Below, in pieces: positions 53,359-62,686 of a stretch of DNA of 64,000 nt. The stretch's first letter is position 1, and each line of letters opens with the position of its first letter. Under the pieces are notes generated by a model. The model was given only the letters and a program-made list of their open reading frames with translations. It was not told the origin of the DNA and did not search any database. Origin of the DNA: Porphyromonas asaccharolytica DSM 20707 (lineage in GTDB: Bacteria > Bacteroidota > Bacteroidia > Bacteroidales > Porphyromonadaceae). The position numbers and the translations under genes are program-made. The stretch covers positions 1,612,001 to 1,676,000 of the forward strand of contig NC_015501.1 of the NCBI RefSeq assembly GCF_000212375.1. The letters are read 5' to 3'.

Positions 53359-55383
53359 TTAGTGGCTGACGACGAGTGTGAGGCGGTAGTTGCGCAGAGG
53401 CATAGGATAGTTGGCAATGACGTCGTAGGCTTGGCTCAGGAGATTGTTGCACTCGAGCTGCAAGCGCAGGTTATACCCTCGTAGGGAGTGCTCGTAGGCG
53501 AGGGCTAAGTCGTTGGTGTACCACGGCTGGAGGTGGTTCTCGGGGAAGTTTTCCAGCTGGCTGTACCGCTCGCCAGCGTAGATGAAGTTGTAGTTGAGCT
53601 GCCACCCCTTGTACTGAACGATTGCCGTGGCGGAGCCACTATGCCAGGGGATGTAGGGGATCTGATGTTGGTAGTAACTATCCTTAGGGTTTGTGATGTC
53701 GATAGCTCTCTGATAGGTGTACTGGGTGCGTAGCGATAGCTGTAGGTCACGGACAGGCACGAGGCTCCAAGTACACTGCGCATCGATGCCACGTATGTCT
53801 ACCTTGCCGAGGTTGATCATGGTCCAGCGGAACTGCTGTCCCTTGGGGTAGGCGATGATCTTGTTGGTCACGAGGTTGTAGTAGGCGTCTACCTTGAAGT
53901 CTAGGGTGTAGAGCCACGGCCTCTGCGGTGCGAGCTGGTATTGCAGCCCAAGGTTGTACTGGGTCGTGTGCTCTGGGTCGAGCTTGATGTTGCCTATCTC
54001 GGTGTAGTACAGATCGTTGAAGGTGGGTAGGCGAAAGCTTTGCTTGTAGAAAGCGTTGAACCGCAGGTCTACCGCCTGCCACGGTTTGATCGAAAGGATC
54101 GCTGCCGGCGTGAGCTTGCGAAAGAGGGGAGCCTGTGTGAGCAGCTGCGCTTTGTCCTGAGCTAGCGTGCCGAGAATGCTGGCTTGTGCATTGATCCAGT
54201 CGTTGGTATAGGTCGATGCGAGGGCTAGTAGATGAGTGAAGCGATGCGGATAGACGAAGTCATAGAGGTTGGCATCGAGCTTGTTCCACTGTAGGTCATA
54301 GGCAGCGGAGAGGTACCAGTGGTCGATCAGTTGGAAGGCTGAGGCGATGGAGCCGTATAGCTCCTGCTGCTTATATAGATTATCTACCTTAAAAGCCGCT
54401 GTCGCCTCGTTGCGCACGAAGTGGGTCTGATAGTAGGCATACTTGGCGATGGCATGTAGTCGTATGCGGTCGCAGAGCTGCTGCTCATAGGTGGTCTGGA
54501 CGAAGCTGTTGTTGTCCCAGAGACGCTCGCCACGACGCCACACATTATTGACGATAGCTCCAGGTATGCCTCGCTCACTGTTGTAGTTGTACACCTTGAC
54601 GAGCATCTGTCCATCGGGTAGACCGATGTGGAGATTGCCCTCTAGTCGTGTGGCGTTGATGTCGCCGTTGTGCCGGACGGCAGTGGTGTCGTAAGCTATC
54701 TCGTGGGTGAGGGGAAGGACCTTCTGGTATCTAAACTTGTACCTGCCACTACTCTTGATCCACTCTGCATTGAAGGACATGGAGACCCTGGGCTCCAGTC
54801 GGTGCTCGATCAGTATGGCAGGGTTAAAGAGATCGAAGGAGCCAGTCCTGAGGCTCGCTCTCAGATTGGTCTGTGCACCATCTGTAAAGATCGGCTTGCG
54901 TGTCTGAAGGTAGACGGTACCGCTAGAGCCAAAGTCTTTAGCGGGCTGTAGGTAGCTGCCTTTCTGTCCATTAAAGACCTGTATCGCCTCCATATTGTCG
55001 AGAGAATACTGGCCGAGGTCTATCTGCCCGTTTTGCGCATTACTCAGCTCGACGCCATCGTAAAAGATGCCAACGTGGTGGGTACCCATGCTGCGTATGT
55101 TGACCGTCTTGAGCCCACCGACTCCGCCGAAGTCCTTGACCTGAACGCCTGAGAAGGAGCGTAGTGCATCTGCTATGGAGAAGGCACTGAGCGCCTTGAG
55201 CTCTTGACCTGAGAGTTGCTGTGCGGGTATGACTCCTCGCTTGTAGTCTGGCTCACGGGGAGCACGGACGACAACTGTCTCCAGTTGGTGTGTGGATACG
55301 CTATCTTGAGAAGTATATTGCTGCCCATATATATAAGGTGTGGCAGCGCAGAGGAGGATGAGTGAGAAGATGAGAGTAGTCAT
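53359..55383 (-). CDS. btuB: TonB-dependent receptor, probable cobalamin receptor BtuB
   Basis: A 674-residue outer-membrane receptor: signal peptide (1-20), a TonB-box-like LETVVVRAP, a plug domain (about 45-160, ALRSFSGVQVKDFGG and NIRSMGTHHVGIFYDGVELSNAQNGQIDLG) and a 22-strand-type barrel ending LTLVVSH. The receptor class fits BtuB, and the gene directly follows a BtuG-like surface lipoprotein, the usual pair for vitamin B12 capture in Bacteroidota. The B12 assignment rests mainly on the neighbour. Confidence 0.75.
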   Translation of the reverse strand: MTTLIFSLILLCAATPYIYGQQYTSQDSVSTHQLETVVVRAPREPDYKRGVIPAQQLSGQELKALSAFSIADALRSFSGVQVKDFGGVGGLKTVNIRSMGTHHVGIFYDGVELSNAQNGQIDLGQYSLDNMEAIQVFNGQKGSYLQPAKDFGSSGTVYLQTRKPIFTDGAQTNLRASLRTGSFDLFNPAILIEHRLEPRVSMSFNAEWIKSSGRYKFRYQKVLPLTHEIAYDTTAVRHNGDINATRLEGNLHIGLPDGQMLVKVYNYNSERGIPGAIVNNVWRRGERLWDNNSFVQTTYEQQLCDRIRLHAIAKYAYYQTHFVRNEATAAFKVDNLYKQQELYGSIASAFQLIDHWYLSAAYDLQWNKLDANLYDFVYPHRFTHLLALASTYTNDWINAQASILGTLAQDKAQLLTQAPLFRKLTPAAILSIKPWQAVDLRFNAFYKQSFRLPTFNDLYYTEIGNIKLDPEHTTQYNLGLQYQLAPQRPWLYTLDFKVDAYYNLVTNKIIAYPKGQQFRWTMINLGKVDIRGIDAQCTWSLVPVRDLQLSLRTQYTYQRAIDITNPKDSYYQHQIPYIPWHSGSATAIVQYKGWQLNYNFIYAGERYSQLENFPENHLQPWYTNDLALAYEHSLRGYNLRLQLECNNLLSQAYDVIANYPMPLRNYRLTLVVSH

Positions 55384-55403
55384 CGAGATAGAGACCTGTA
55401 TAT

Positions 55404-55442
55404 AAAAAAAGTAGGGGCGAACTCTCTAGAGTCCGCCCCTAC
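55404..55442 (-). terminator. Terminator or attenuator hairpin between btuG and btuB
   Basis: On the minus strand GTAGGGGCG-G-ACTCT and AGAGT-T-CGCCCCTAC pair around a tiny loop and are followed by seven T (55404-55410). The btuB ATG lies only 20 bp further on. Two smaller hairpins (GGCAC/GTGCC near 55470-55487 and CTGTC/GACAG near 55447-55465) precede it. Confidence 0.7.
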
Positions 55443-55501
55443 GCAACTGTCTAAAAAACGGACAGAAATGGGCACCTCTCGTGTGCCTTGTTGCTGTCTA
55501 G

Positions 55502-56671
55502 TTATTGCTTTACGAATGCAATGTGAGCAGGTAGCATACCTGTGCGGCTTGTTTGCCACTTGAGCTTACCATCAGGTGTGTAGCAGTATAGCGTACCGCT
55601 AGAGACAAAGTCCTTGGCATCCATAATGTAGATGTCGCCCGAGGCGGGATGGATAGCAAGACCATAGGCGGTCTGAATGTTTGCATCCGTACCATCGGTG
55701 ATGAAGCTCTCGGAGAGAGGCTTAGCAGCATTGATGTCGACGAGTCCGAAGCCTGTCTTCATCTTATTAGTTGCGCTATCCCAGACGCTGCTGTAGTAGT
55801 AGAGCTTGTCGCCATAGAAGGCCATCTCAGCACAAGGTATATTGAGCGAGTCGAGCTTCGCAACCTTTTGAGTGCTTGGATCGATGTCTATATAGTAGAG
55901 GTTGGACGGTACATTGCCATAGTTACCACGAGAGGTAACCCAGAGTCTACCGTTGTGATCCTTTCTGAGGCGATGAAGGTTCATACCGACCTCGATCTTA
56001 TCCACCTCGGTAAAGCTCTTGAGATCGATGACCGATACGGTACGCTCATAGTTAGGCTTCATATAGCCACCAGAGTTAGCAACGTATAGTCTGCCGCCAG
56101 TGAGGACCATCTCCTCAGGCTGATAGCCTATGACGACTTGCCCCGTGATAGCTAGCGTCTTGAGGTCGAAGCGATAGACGGCTCCACGGACTTGACCCTG
56201 AGCGTCTCGTGTATCTGAGGTGCTGACGTAGCTAGAGACGTAAGCATTGTCACCCTCGAAGCAGATGTAGCGACAGTTGGGTATATTGACCTGACCGATG
56301 CGCTTGCCACTCTGAGCGTTGAGGACCTCAACCTTGTTAGAGCTGTTGAGTACGGCGTATAGTCTAGAACCGTAGATCTGTAGATCATTGCCAGTGTCGC
56401 CAAGCTCCTTGACTACGTTGGGGTTGAGCGTAGCGTAGATGTTTCGTGTGTAGGTACCACTGACGAGATCCATGTAGTCCAGCGAACTATTGTTTGACTG
56501 GAAGTTGCCTTCATTAAGCAGGTAGAAGCCTACGACTCCACCACTGACTTGCTGACTATTGGCTATCTCCTCCGAGTCGGCGGGTACGATAGCGTCTGGC
56601 TCTTGACAAGAGTTCAGAAGTCCTAGACTGAGGATGCAGAGTAGGAGTAAGTTGCGATATAAGTGATTCAT
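55502..56671 (-). CDS. btuG: BtuG-like surface lipoprotein, cobalamin-binding beta-propeller
   Basis: A 389-residue lipoprotein (Cys22 after LGLLNS) with a seven-bladed propeller pattern. Segments that recall Bacteroides BtuG are FYLLNEGNFQSNNSSLDYMD, NPNVVKELGDTGNDLQIYGS, NVEVLNAQSGKRIGQVNIPN-type repeats, YQPEEMVLTGGRLYVANSGG, FITDGTDANIQTAYGLAIHP and the C-terminal GMLPAHIAF. BtuG captures vitamin B12 at the cell surface and passes it to BtuB, whose gene follows. The assignment is from recalled similarity. Confidence 0.75.
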   Translation of the reverse strand: MNHLYRNLLLLCILSLGLLNSCQEPDAIVPADSEEIANSQQVSGGVVGFYLLNEGNFQSNNSSLDYMDLVSGTYTRNIYATLNPNVVKELGDTGNDLQIYGSRLYAVLNSSNKVEVLNAQSGKRIGQVNIPNCRYICFEGDNAYVSSYVSTSDTRDAQGQVRGAVYRFDLKTLAITGQVVIGYQPEEMVLTGGRLYVANSGGYMKPNYERTVSVIDLKSFTEVDKIEVGMNLHRLRKDHNGRLWVTSRGNYGNVPSNLYYIDIDPSTQKVAKLDSLNIPCAEMAFYGDKLYYYSSVWDSATNKMKTGFGLVDINAAKPLSESFITDGTDANIQTAYGLAIHPASGDIYIMDAKDFVSSGTLYCYTPDGKLKWQTSRTGMLPAHIAFVKQ

Positions 56672-56699
56672 AGTTTGATTGGATTAATTTGCTTTGTCG

Positions 56700-56707
56700 C
56701 AAAGATA
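56700..56707 (-). promoter_or_regulatory. -7 box of the btuG promoter
   Basis: On the minus strand TATCTTTG lies 28 bp before the btuG ATG at 56671. The short region up to the next gene has no room for a cobalamin riboswitch. Confidence 0.55.
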
Positions 56708-56750
56708 GTGAAACGAATTGGTTTAGATACTTTTTGAGTGGAGATTACTG

Positions 56751-57503
56751 CTAGAGACGCTCTGCGAGTGAGCAGACGAGTCGCATAGCATCTGCAAAGG
56801 GGGCTAAGAAAAAGTCTCTCTGCCGCCAGAAATCGGCATACTGCTTTCCATGGTCCTGACTCGTGAGTGGGGTGTCACTGACGATGCGTATGCTGACGAG
56901 CGGCGTCTGGTATAGATAAGCAGTCTGAGCGATGGCTGCGCTCTCCATATCCACGGCGACTAAGTCGGGATACTGCTGTGCGAATGCTCTTAGGTGCTCC
57001 GCATCGGGAATGAATGTATCACCACAGAGGAGCAACCCCTGATGTAGCGGTATGTGCAGCTGCTTTGCCATAGTCTCAACGGCTGTCACATCTGCGGAGA
57101 ACTGGGCGGGCATGCCTTGTACTTGTCCACGCTCGTTGCCTTCACCGCACCACACATCGTGGTAGCGATAAGCTGTCGAGAGACAGAGGTCGCAAACCTG
57201 TGCGCCTGCGTAAAGTCCTCCCGACACACCGACATTGACTAAGAGCTTAGGATGGTAAAGCTCTATGGCTCGCTGTGTGGCAAGAGCTGCGTGCACCTTA
57301 CCGATGCCTGTCTCAATGAGGTGAAAGGTCCACTCAGTAGCACGCTCCTCTAGTCGTAAAGTGTACCGGTAGACGGCAAAAGGGGCCTTCTCGACCAAGG
57401 CGCGCTCTACCAGCTCGACAGTGGGAGCTAGAGCTTGCAGAGCAGACTGTATCGCCATGTGCTCCTTGCCCATAGCGCACAATAAAACCATAGAGTAGGA
57501 CAT
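56751..57503 (-). CDS. mtnN: MTA/SAH nucleosidase
   Basis: A 250-residue nucleoside phosphorylase-fold protein. IGKVHAALATQRAIE, LLVNVGVSGGL and VAVDMESAAIAQTAYLYQTP with VSIRIVSDTP are the motifs of 5'-methylthioadenosine/S-adenosylhomocysteine nucleosidase (Pfs). It recycles by-products of SAM metabolism. Futalosine hydrolase, a close relative, is the alternative. It follows ftsZ by 17 bp, so it rides in the division cluster. Confidence 0.8.
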   Translation of the reverse strand: MSYSMVLLCAMGKEHMAIQSALQALAPTVELVERALVEKAPFAVYRYTLRLEERATEWTFHLIETGIGKVHAALATQRAIELYHPKLLVNVGVSGGLYAGAQVCDLCLSTAYRYHDVWCGEGNERGQVQGMPAQFSADVTAVETMAKQLHIPLHQGLLLCGDTFIPDAEHLRAFAQQYPDLVAVDMESAAIAQTAYLYQTPLVSIRIVSDTPLTSQDHGKQYADFWRQRDFFLAPFADAMRLVCSLAERL

Positions 57504-57520
57504 GCTACTAGAGCTTTGTC

Positions 57521-58942
57521 TCAGAACTTGATGATCTTGGGCTGGTTGACTGGTGGGGTGGTAGGCTCTGTCCCTTCTTTTGTAGGATCGACGTTGGGGA
57601 GCTCCTCTACATCTGCACTAGGCATCCTCGTAGTTGTGGAGCGCTGAGCGACCTTTGACGTGTCGAGCGTCTGCGACATAGCAGGCGTCTGGTTGCCGTA
57701 CTTGTACTTAGCACGTCGCTCCTCGACCTCTGAGTAGCTGTGATTCTTAGCGGGCTCCTCATCGAGGTAGTCTATCAGGTCGTCACGGTCTAGCTCATCA
57801 TCGGTCAGCACGATAGGCACAAAGGTAGGCAGGGAGCTGCGTGGCTCTAGGTCAAAATCAGAGTAGTACTGGTTGAGTAGCTTGTTTTGCTCCTTCTCGA
57901 TCTCCGTCTGACGCACATAGTCCTCTACGTCCATAGCGGTCATAGGCATGTGCGCCTCTTTTTGGAAGCCTGAAGCGATGATGACTACCATCACCTTGTT
58001 TCCCAGCTCTTCATTAAAAGCGTGTCCCGACTTATTGTTCTGTAGATTGCGGATGGAGGAGGTCAGCTTCTTGATCTCGTCCATCTCGTCAGTCGTTAGC
58101 GCATCAGACGGATCGTAGAAGATCGCCAGCTGAAGCCTTGTGGCTGTCGTGATATCGTCATTGTTGAGTAGGGGAGATCGGAGAGCGGAGTCGATAGCTT
58201 TGCTCACACGGTCGGCTCCCTCACCGTAGCCAATGCTGATATGTGCGATGCCTCCGTCCTTGAGCGTGGTACGCACATCGGCAAAGTCTTGGTTCATCTC
58301 CATCTCGTTGGTGATCACCATCGTAATGGCTCGTACCGCATTGGCAAGGATCTCGTTTGCCTTGTTGAGAGACTCGTTCCAGGGTAGCTCTCCGTAGACT
58401 TGGTTGATGTTTTCGTTGGCAATGATAACCAGCGAGTCAACCTCTTGTCGCATACGCTCGGCACCTTGCGCAGCTTTGATCATACGCTGTCTCTCCTCAC
58501 GGACGAAAGGCATGAAGATAAAGCCCACCGTGAGCAGTCCCATGTCGCGTGCTATCTTCGCAATGACAGGCGCAGCTCCAGTACCTGTGCCACCGCCCAT
58601 GCCAGCGCAGATGAAGACCATCTGCGTCTCATTGTCGTCCAGGAGGGAGTGGATGAGCTCTTGATCTTCTAAGGCGGCCTCTTCGCCGACCTCGATCTTA
58701 CTTCCGGCACCTAGTCCTTGGGTTAGCTTCTGCCCGATGACGGCTACATCTTTTAGCCCGCTCTTGGCGAGGTCTTGCTCATCTGTGTTGAGGAGCAGAT
58801 AGGATACCCCCTGGAGTCCGGAAGCGTGTATGTGCTTAACGGCATTGCCTCCAGCGCCACCTACGCCGATCACCTTGATGAGCTTTCTCTGAGCGACCGC
58901 TTTATTGTATTTGAAGTTGACGAGCTTGTCTGCGTTATCCAT
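57521..58942 (-). CDS. ftsZ: Cell division protein FtsZ
   Basis: A 473-residue tubulin-like GTPase. The GTP-binding GGGTGTG lies at residues 116-122, preceded by VIGVGGAGGNAV, with the T7 loop NQDFADVRTTLKDGG. The C-terminal 130 residues are a long polar linker ending in QPKIIKF, the conserved tail that contacts FtsA. It forms the division ring. Located 49 bp after ftsA. Confidence 0.97.
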   Translation of the reverse strand: MDNADKLVNFKYNKAVAQRKLIKVIGVGGAGGNAVKHIHASGLQGVSYLLLNTDEQDLAKSGLKDVAVIGQKLTQGLGAGSKIEVGEEAALEDQELIHSLLDDNETQMVFICAGMGGGTGTGAAPVIAKIARDMGLLTVGFIFMPFVREERQRMIKAAQGAERMRQEVDSLVIIANENINQVYGELPWNESLNKANEILANAVRAITMVITNEMEMNQDFADVRTTLKDGGIAHISIGYGEGADRVSKAIDSALRSPLLNNDDITTATRLQLAIFYDPSDALTTDEMDEIKKLTSSIRNLQNNKSGHAFNEELGNKVMVVIIASGFQKEAHMPMTAMDVEDYVRQTEIEKEQNKLLNQYYSDFDLEPRSSLPTFVPIVLTDDELDRDDLIDYLDEEPAKNHSYSEVEERRAKYKYGNQTPAMSQTLDTSKVAQRSTTTRMPSADVEELPNVDPTKEGTEPTTPPVNQPKIIKF

Positions 58943-58991
58943 TTGTCGAAAGAGGTAAGAGGTTAGATAAATTGAAGATGAGCGGGGAGGA

Positions 58992-60458
58992 CTAGTCGAT
59001 GTCGTCGTTGGTCAGTACGTCCTTAATCTTGGAGAACCAGTTGAAGGACTTCTTGCGCTTGGCACTCTTAGGCTCTCGCTTTGTAGCCTTATGTGGCTGA
59101 TCTATATCGGGCAAGTCAAAGAGCGATGTCTGAGCCTGCTGCTGTGGGTGCTGCTCAGGAGCTTCCTGAGGTGCAGCGGTGCTAGTCGTCTCTTCGGGAG
59201 CCTCCTTGGGGCTATCAGCTTGTACAGCTGCAGGCTGAGCCGGTCTAGAGACCTTGCTCGAGGGAGAGACCGTAGTCTGAGGTATGTCGATAGATCCAAC
59301 GCAGTTGACATCAGCGCGATAGATAAGTCCTGCGCAGCCAGCATAGTCCACATCGCTAGAGAGGGGTGTATCGTCTTTGTACACCTTATCGTTGAACTCC
59401 CGAGCTAGTGAGACAAACTTGCTCTCGTTCTGTAGGTAGTTTATGAAGCCTCTCATGAGTGCTCCTTGCCCAGCTAGGACAATGCCTGACCCCAGTCGAG
59501 CACCAGCCTCAAAGTCACGGATCACTCGAAATACGTTGGCGGTGATCTCCTTCATACGGGCTGTCACGAGGCTGTTGATGTCACGCATCTTGATCTCGCG
59601 CTCACGACTACCATCGGCAGTGCGGAGCGTGATAGACTCATCGTCGTAAGCATCGGTAAAGGGGTGAGCCTCCTCCAGCTTGATCTTCTCTGCTTCGGGG
59701 TAGGTGATATGGAGAGACATCAAGTCGTTGGTGATATTTTTCGAACCAAAGGGGATGACCCGTAGACACTTGAGCGTGTCGTTTTTATAAATAGCGACAG
59801 AGGACGTGCCAGCGCCAATGTTGACTAGCGCTACGCCGAGCGTCTTAGCATCGGGATAGAGTAGTACGTCCGCCTCACAGCATGGAGAGGGGAGTATAGC
59901 CTCTAGCTCGAGTCCTAGACGATCCTCGATAGCCATACGGATGAAGTTGACATTGCTAGAGCGAGTCGTGATCAGATTGAAGTGGATCGAAAACTCCGTA
60001 CAGAGCAGTCCCTTGATATTTCTCTCCACACGTCCATCGACGAGACAGTAAGGGTCAGAGACGTCCAGTACCTCATGAGCATTGAGTCGGTAGTTCTTGA
60101 CTCGCTCATTGATAAGGTTGATATGGTAGTCGCTGATCTCCTCTCCGTCTGGGTTGTCCATCTTATGATTGATCTTGTAGGATCGTGACATAAGAGACTT
60201 ACCTCCGAAGCCTACGTAGACCTTTTTGATCTCTGTATGCTGGTCTGGGAGCTGCTCGTTGAGACGATCTATGAGTACTTTGAGCTTGTTGTGTAGCTCC
60301 TCCATATTGTTGACGACCCCCTTGCGGATTGCGTTGCTTGTGGGCACCTCGGCTATTGCGATAGGGAGGACTTTGCCATCCTTCTTGGTACCTACCATAC
60401 CCCGTATGGTAGCACTACCTAAGTCTATGGCAGTGTAGAGATCTTCGTTGTATGACAT
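58992..60458 (-). CDS. ftsA: Cell division protein FtsA
   Basis: A 488-residue actin-like protein: phosphate loop DLGSATIRGMVG, SHS2/1C domain, VNIGAGTSSVAIY and VLAGQGALMRGF. The last 110 residues are a polar linker and a C-terminal region with NWFSKIKDVLTND, an amphipathic helix that ties the division ring to the membrane. It anchors FtsZ. The order ftsQ-ftsA-ftsZ is the standard one. Confidence 0.96.
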   Translation of the reverse strand: MSYNEDLYTAIDLGSATIRGMVGTKKDGKVLPIAIAEVPTSNAIRKGVVNNMEELHNKLKVLIDRLNEQLPDQHTEIKKVYVGFGGKSLMSRSYKINHKMDNPDGEEISDYHINLINERVKNYRLNAHEVLDVSDPYCLVDGRVERNIKGLLCTEFSIHFNLITTRSSNVNFIRMAIEDRLGLELEAILPSPCCEADVLLYPDAKTLGVALVNIGAGTSSVAIYKNDTLKCLRVIPFGSKNITNDLMSLHITYPEAEKIKLEEAHPFTDAYDDESITLRTADGSREREIKMRDINSLVTARMKEITANVFRVIRDFEAGARLGSGIVLAGQGALMRGFINYLQNESKFVSLAREFNDKVYKDDTPLSSDVDYAGCAGLIYRADVNCVGSIDIPQTTVSPSSKVSRPAQPAAVQADSPKEAPEETTSTAAPQEAPEQHPQQQAQTSLFDLPDIDQPHKATKREPKSAKRKKSFNWFSKIKDVLTNDDID

Positions 60459-60512
60459 TAGAGTGCGTTGAGCGTGTTCGATTATATGTTAAGGCAGATT
60501 CGAGAGACTTTA

Positions 60513-61265
60513 TCAAGGTCTTTGCAAAGCTCCCTCCTCTGACGGGACGGTTACTATTTGGTTTTTGTACTCCAAATGTACAGAAATAAAGCTATTCCAG
60601 CCAAATATGGGGATCACCTGCTCTATGAAGAGTCTTAGATTATCCAGTTTCTCCTCCCAGTTAGAGCCAGTGCCTAGGATTATCTCCGTATTGCTAGCTC
60701 GTGGCGTGGCGATAACCCCTCGGAGTGGATCTACATAGATATGTATGAATAGATCGCGCCAGAGAGGGTCCGAGAGGATCAGCTGCATCAGCGGGTAAAG
60801 CTCGTGAGAGGCCTTCTCCACAGATATGCTACCGCTGACGGGTAGAAAAGTCGTATAGTAATCCTCGCTACGTGCTATCGGCACCACCGTCTGATCCTTG
60901 CAGACGAAGTAATTACCCTGAGGCGTGAGGAGCGTGAAGAGTGGCTCACGCTGGAGCATCGATACATGTAGCACGCCTCCTGGTGTCGTGTAGAGATCTA
61001 TGTGACTAAAGAGTCCGTTGCGTATCAGCTGCGACTCGATAGCCATCGTAGAGAGTGAGTCTACCGACTGACCTATGGGGCGAAAGCCTAGAGCCTTCAA
61101 CTCATTCACCAGATCTCGCTCAGGCATCAACGGGCGATCACCCTCATAGCTAATATCAGCCTTCACGTCGACGACACGTACTGGAGCTGTCCGTGGTGAT
61201 GAGACCGCCATGAAGCAGAGTAGTCCTACGAGAAGACAAGCTAAGGAGAGATATAGGTAGCGCAT
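60513..61265 (-). CDS. ftsQ: Cell division protein FtsQ
   Basis: A 250-residue single-pass protein: N-terminal membrane segment (residues 4-22), a POTRA-like region (about 30-110, VKADISYEGDRPL and LIRNGLFSHIDLYTTPGG) and a beta domain. Sequence similarity is weak, as usual for FtsQ/DivIB, so the call also rests on its place between murC and ftsA. It links the early and late division proteins. Confidence 0.85.
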   Translation of the reverse strand: MRYLYLSLACLLVGLLCFMAVSSPRTAPVRVVDVKADISYEGDRPLMPERDLVNELKALGFRPIGQSVDSLSTMAIESQLIRNGLFSHIDLYTTPGGVLHVSMLQREPLFTLLTPQGNYFVCKDQTVVPIARSEDYYTTFLPVSGSISVEKASHELYPLMQLILSDPLWRDLFIHIYVDPLRGVIATPRASNTEIILGTGSNWEEKLDNLRLFIEQVIPIFGWNSFISVHLEYKNQIVTVPSEEGALQRP

Positions 61266-61274
61266 ACCTTATTA

Positions 61275-62648
61275 TTATAGTGTAGCTAGATAATCTCTGA
61301 TAGGTAGGACCAACTTGTCAATGTCTCCCGCACCGACCGTGACCACCACTCGTGGCAGCTCTATCTGTCGCAGTAAGGGGAGTAGCTCCTCCTTGGTACA
61401 TAGCCAGCGGTGTGGCGCTGTCAACTCCTTATATATAAGCTCCGATGTGACGCCAGGCATAGGCTCCTCACGGGCTGGGTAGATGTCTAGCACGATCACC
61501 TGATCCACGTGCGAGAGGCTCTGGGCAAATTCCTTATAGAAGTCTGCCGTACGCGAGTAGAGGTGTGGCTGAAAGATAGCCAGCACATCTTCCGAGCCGT
61601 AGATCTCCTTGATCGAGCGAATGGAGCTGTCTAGCTCTACAGGGTGATGCGCATAGTCGTCGATGAGTAGGTGACGATCCGTCTGCAGTACCAGCTCGAA
61701 GCGTCGCTTGGTGCCTCGGAAGCTCTCCACACCTCGTACGATGTCATCCGGTGCGACCCCGTTGAGATAAGCGATGGTCATAGCAGCCGTAGCATTCTCT
61801 AGATTAGTACGTACAGGCACCCCAAGACGCACCTGCTCTAGATGAAGCCCCGCTTCTGGGTAGTGCCAGTCGAAGCGGATCGTACCATCGCCGACCGTCA
61901 CATGGTCGTAGTAAGCGTCCGCCGTCGGGGCATGACCATAGGTCAATGTGCGTACCCCCTCGGCTAGGTGTGGCTTGATCGGAAGCCCTTCCTTCATCAG
62001 CAGCGTACCTTCTGGCTCTATCTGACTGCAAAACTGCTCAAAGCCTGCCAGGTAACCCGCATAGTCTCCGTAGATGTCTAGGTGATCCGCATCGGTCGAG
62101 GTCACGACAGCCATATAGGGGTTCAGATGTAGGAACGAGCGGTCATACTCATCCGCCTCTACCACCAGCAGGTCGGAGTGATCGGAGTAGATAAAGTTAG
62201 AGCCCGTATCTACAGCCAGTCCACCGATGAATGCGGTACACCCCACCTCCTGGGCACCATCTAGGATATGTGACAGCATATTGGTCGTCGTGGTCTTACC
62301 ATGCGAACCCGCAACAGCCAGTGTACGATAGTTCTCAGCTATGACCCCCAGCGCCTCAGCGCGCTTCAAGACACGGAAGTGATGACTACGCAGATAGCAC
62401 AGCTCAGGGTGGTCGTGCGGTATAGCAGGCGTGTAGATGACTAGGGTATTGTCAGGAGTCATCGGAGCTGTCTCCAGCCACGCCGCATCACTGTTGTAGT
62501 GTATAGCGATGCCTAGCTGCTCCAGCTCGTCCGTGTACATATTGTGCGAGCGGTCGTAGCCTGACACGTTGCACCCCTTGAGATGATAGTAACGTGCTAG
62601 AGCACTCATGCCTGCACCTCCGATACCTATAAGATAAACGTAATTCAT
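61275..62648 (-). CDS. murC: UDP-N-acetylmuramate--L-alanine ligase
   Basis: A 457-residue Mur ligase. The N-terminal Rossmann part has GIGGAGMSALA, the ATP loop is GSHGKTTTT (residues 114-122), and VEADEYDRSFLHL and DDYAHHPVELDSSI mark the central and C-terminal domains. It adds L-Ala to UDP-MurNAc. It lies 38 bp after murG and 9 bp before ftsQ. Confidence 0.97.
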   Translation of the reverse strand: MNYVYLIGIGGAGMSALARYYHLKGCNVSGYDRSHNMYTDELEQLGIAIHYNSDAAWLETAPMTPDNTLVIYTPAIPHDHPELCYLRSHHFRVLKRAEALGVIAENYRTLAVAGSHGKTTTTNMLSHILDGAQEVGCTAFIGGLAVDTGSNFIYSDHSDLLVVEADEYDRSFLHLNPYMAVVTSTDADHLDIYGDYAGYLAGFEQFCSQIEPEGTLLMKEGLPIKPHLAEGVRTLTYGHAPTADAYYDHVTVGDGTIRFDWHYPEAGLHLEQVRLGVPVRTNLENATAAMTIAYLNGVAPDDIVRGVESFRGTKRRFELVLQTDRHLLIDDYAHHPVELDSSIRSIKEIYGSEDVLAIFQPHLYSRTADFYKEFAQSLSHVDQVIVLDIYPAREEPMPGVTSELIYKELTAPHRWLCTKEELLPLLRQIELPRVVVTVGAGDIDKLVLPIRDYLATL

Positions 62649-62686
62649 GCGTTAGAGAAAGGGTCTTTGCAAAGTAATATAAGAGA

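Noticed and set aside
55384-55501. Cobalamin riboswitch before btuB
   Set aside because: No B12-box-like sequence or multi-branched fold was seen; only three simple hairpins fit in the 118 bp.
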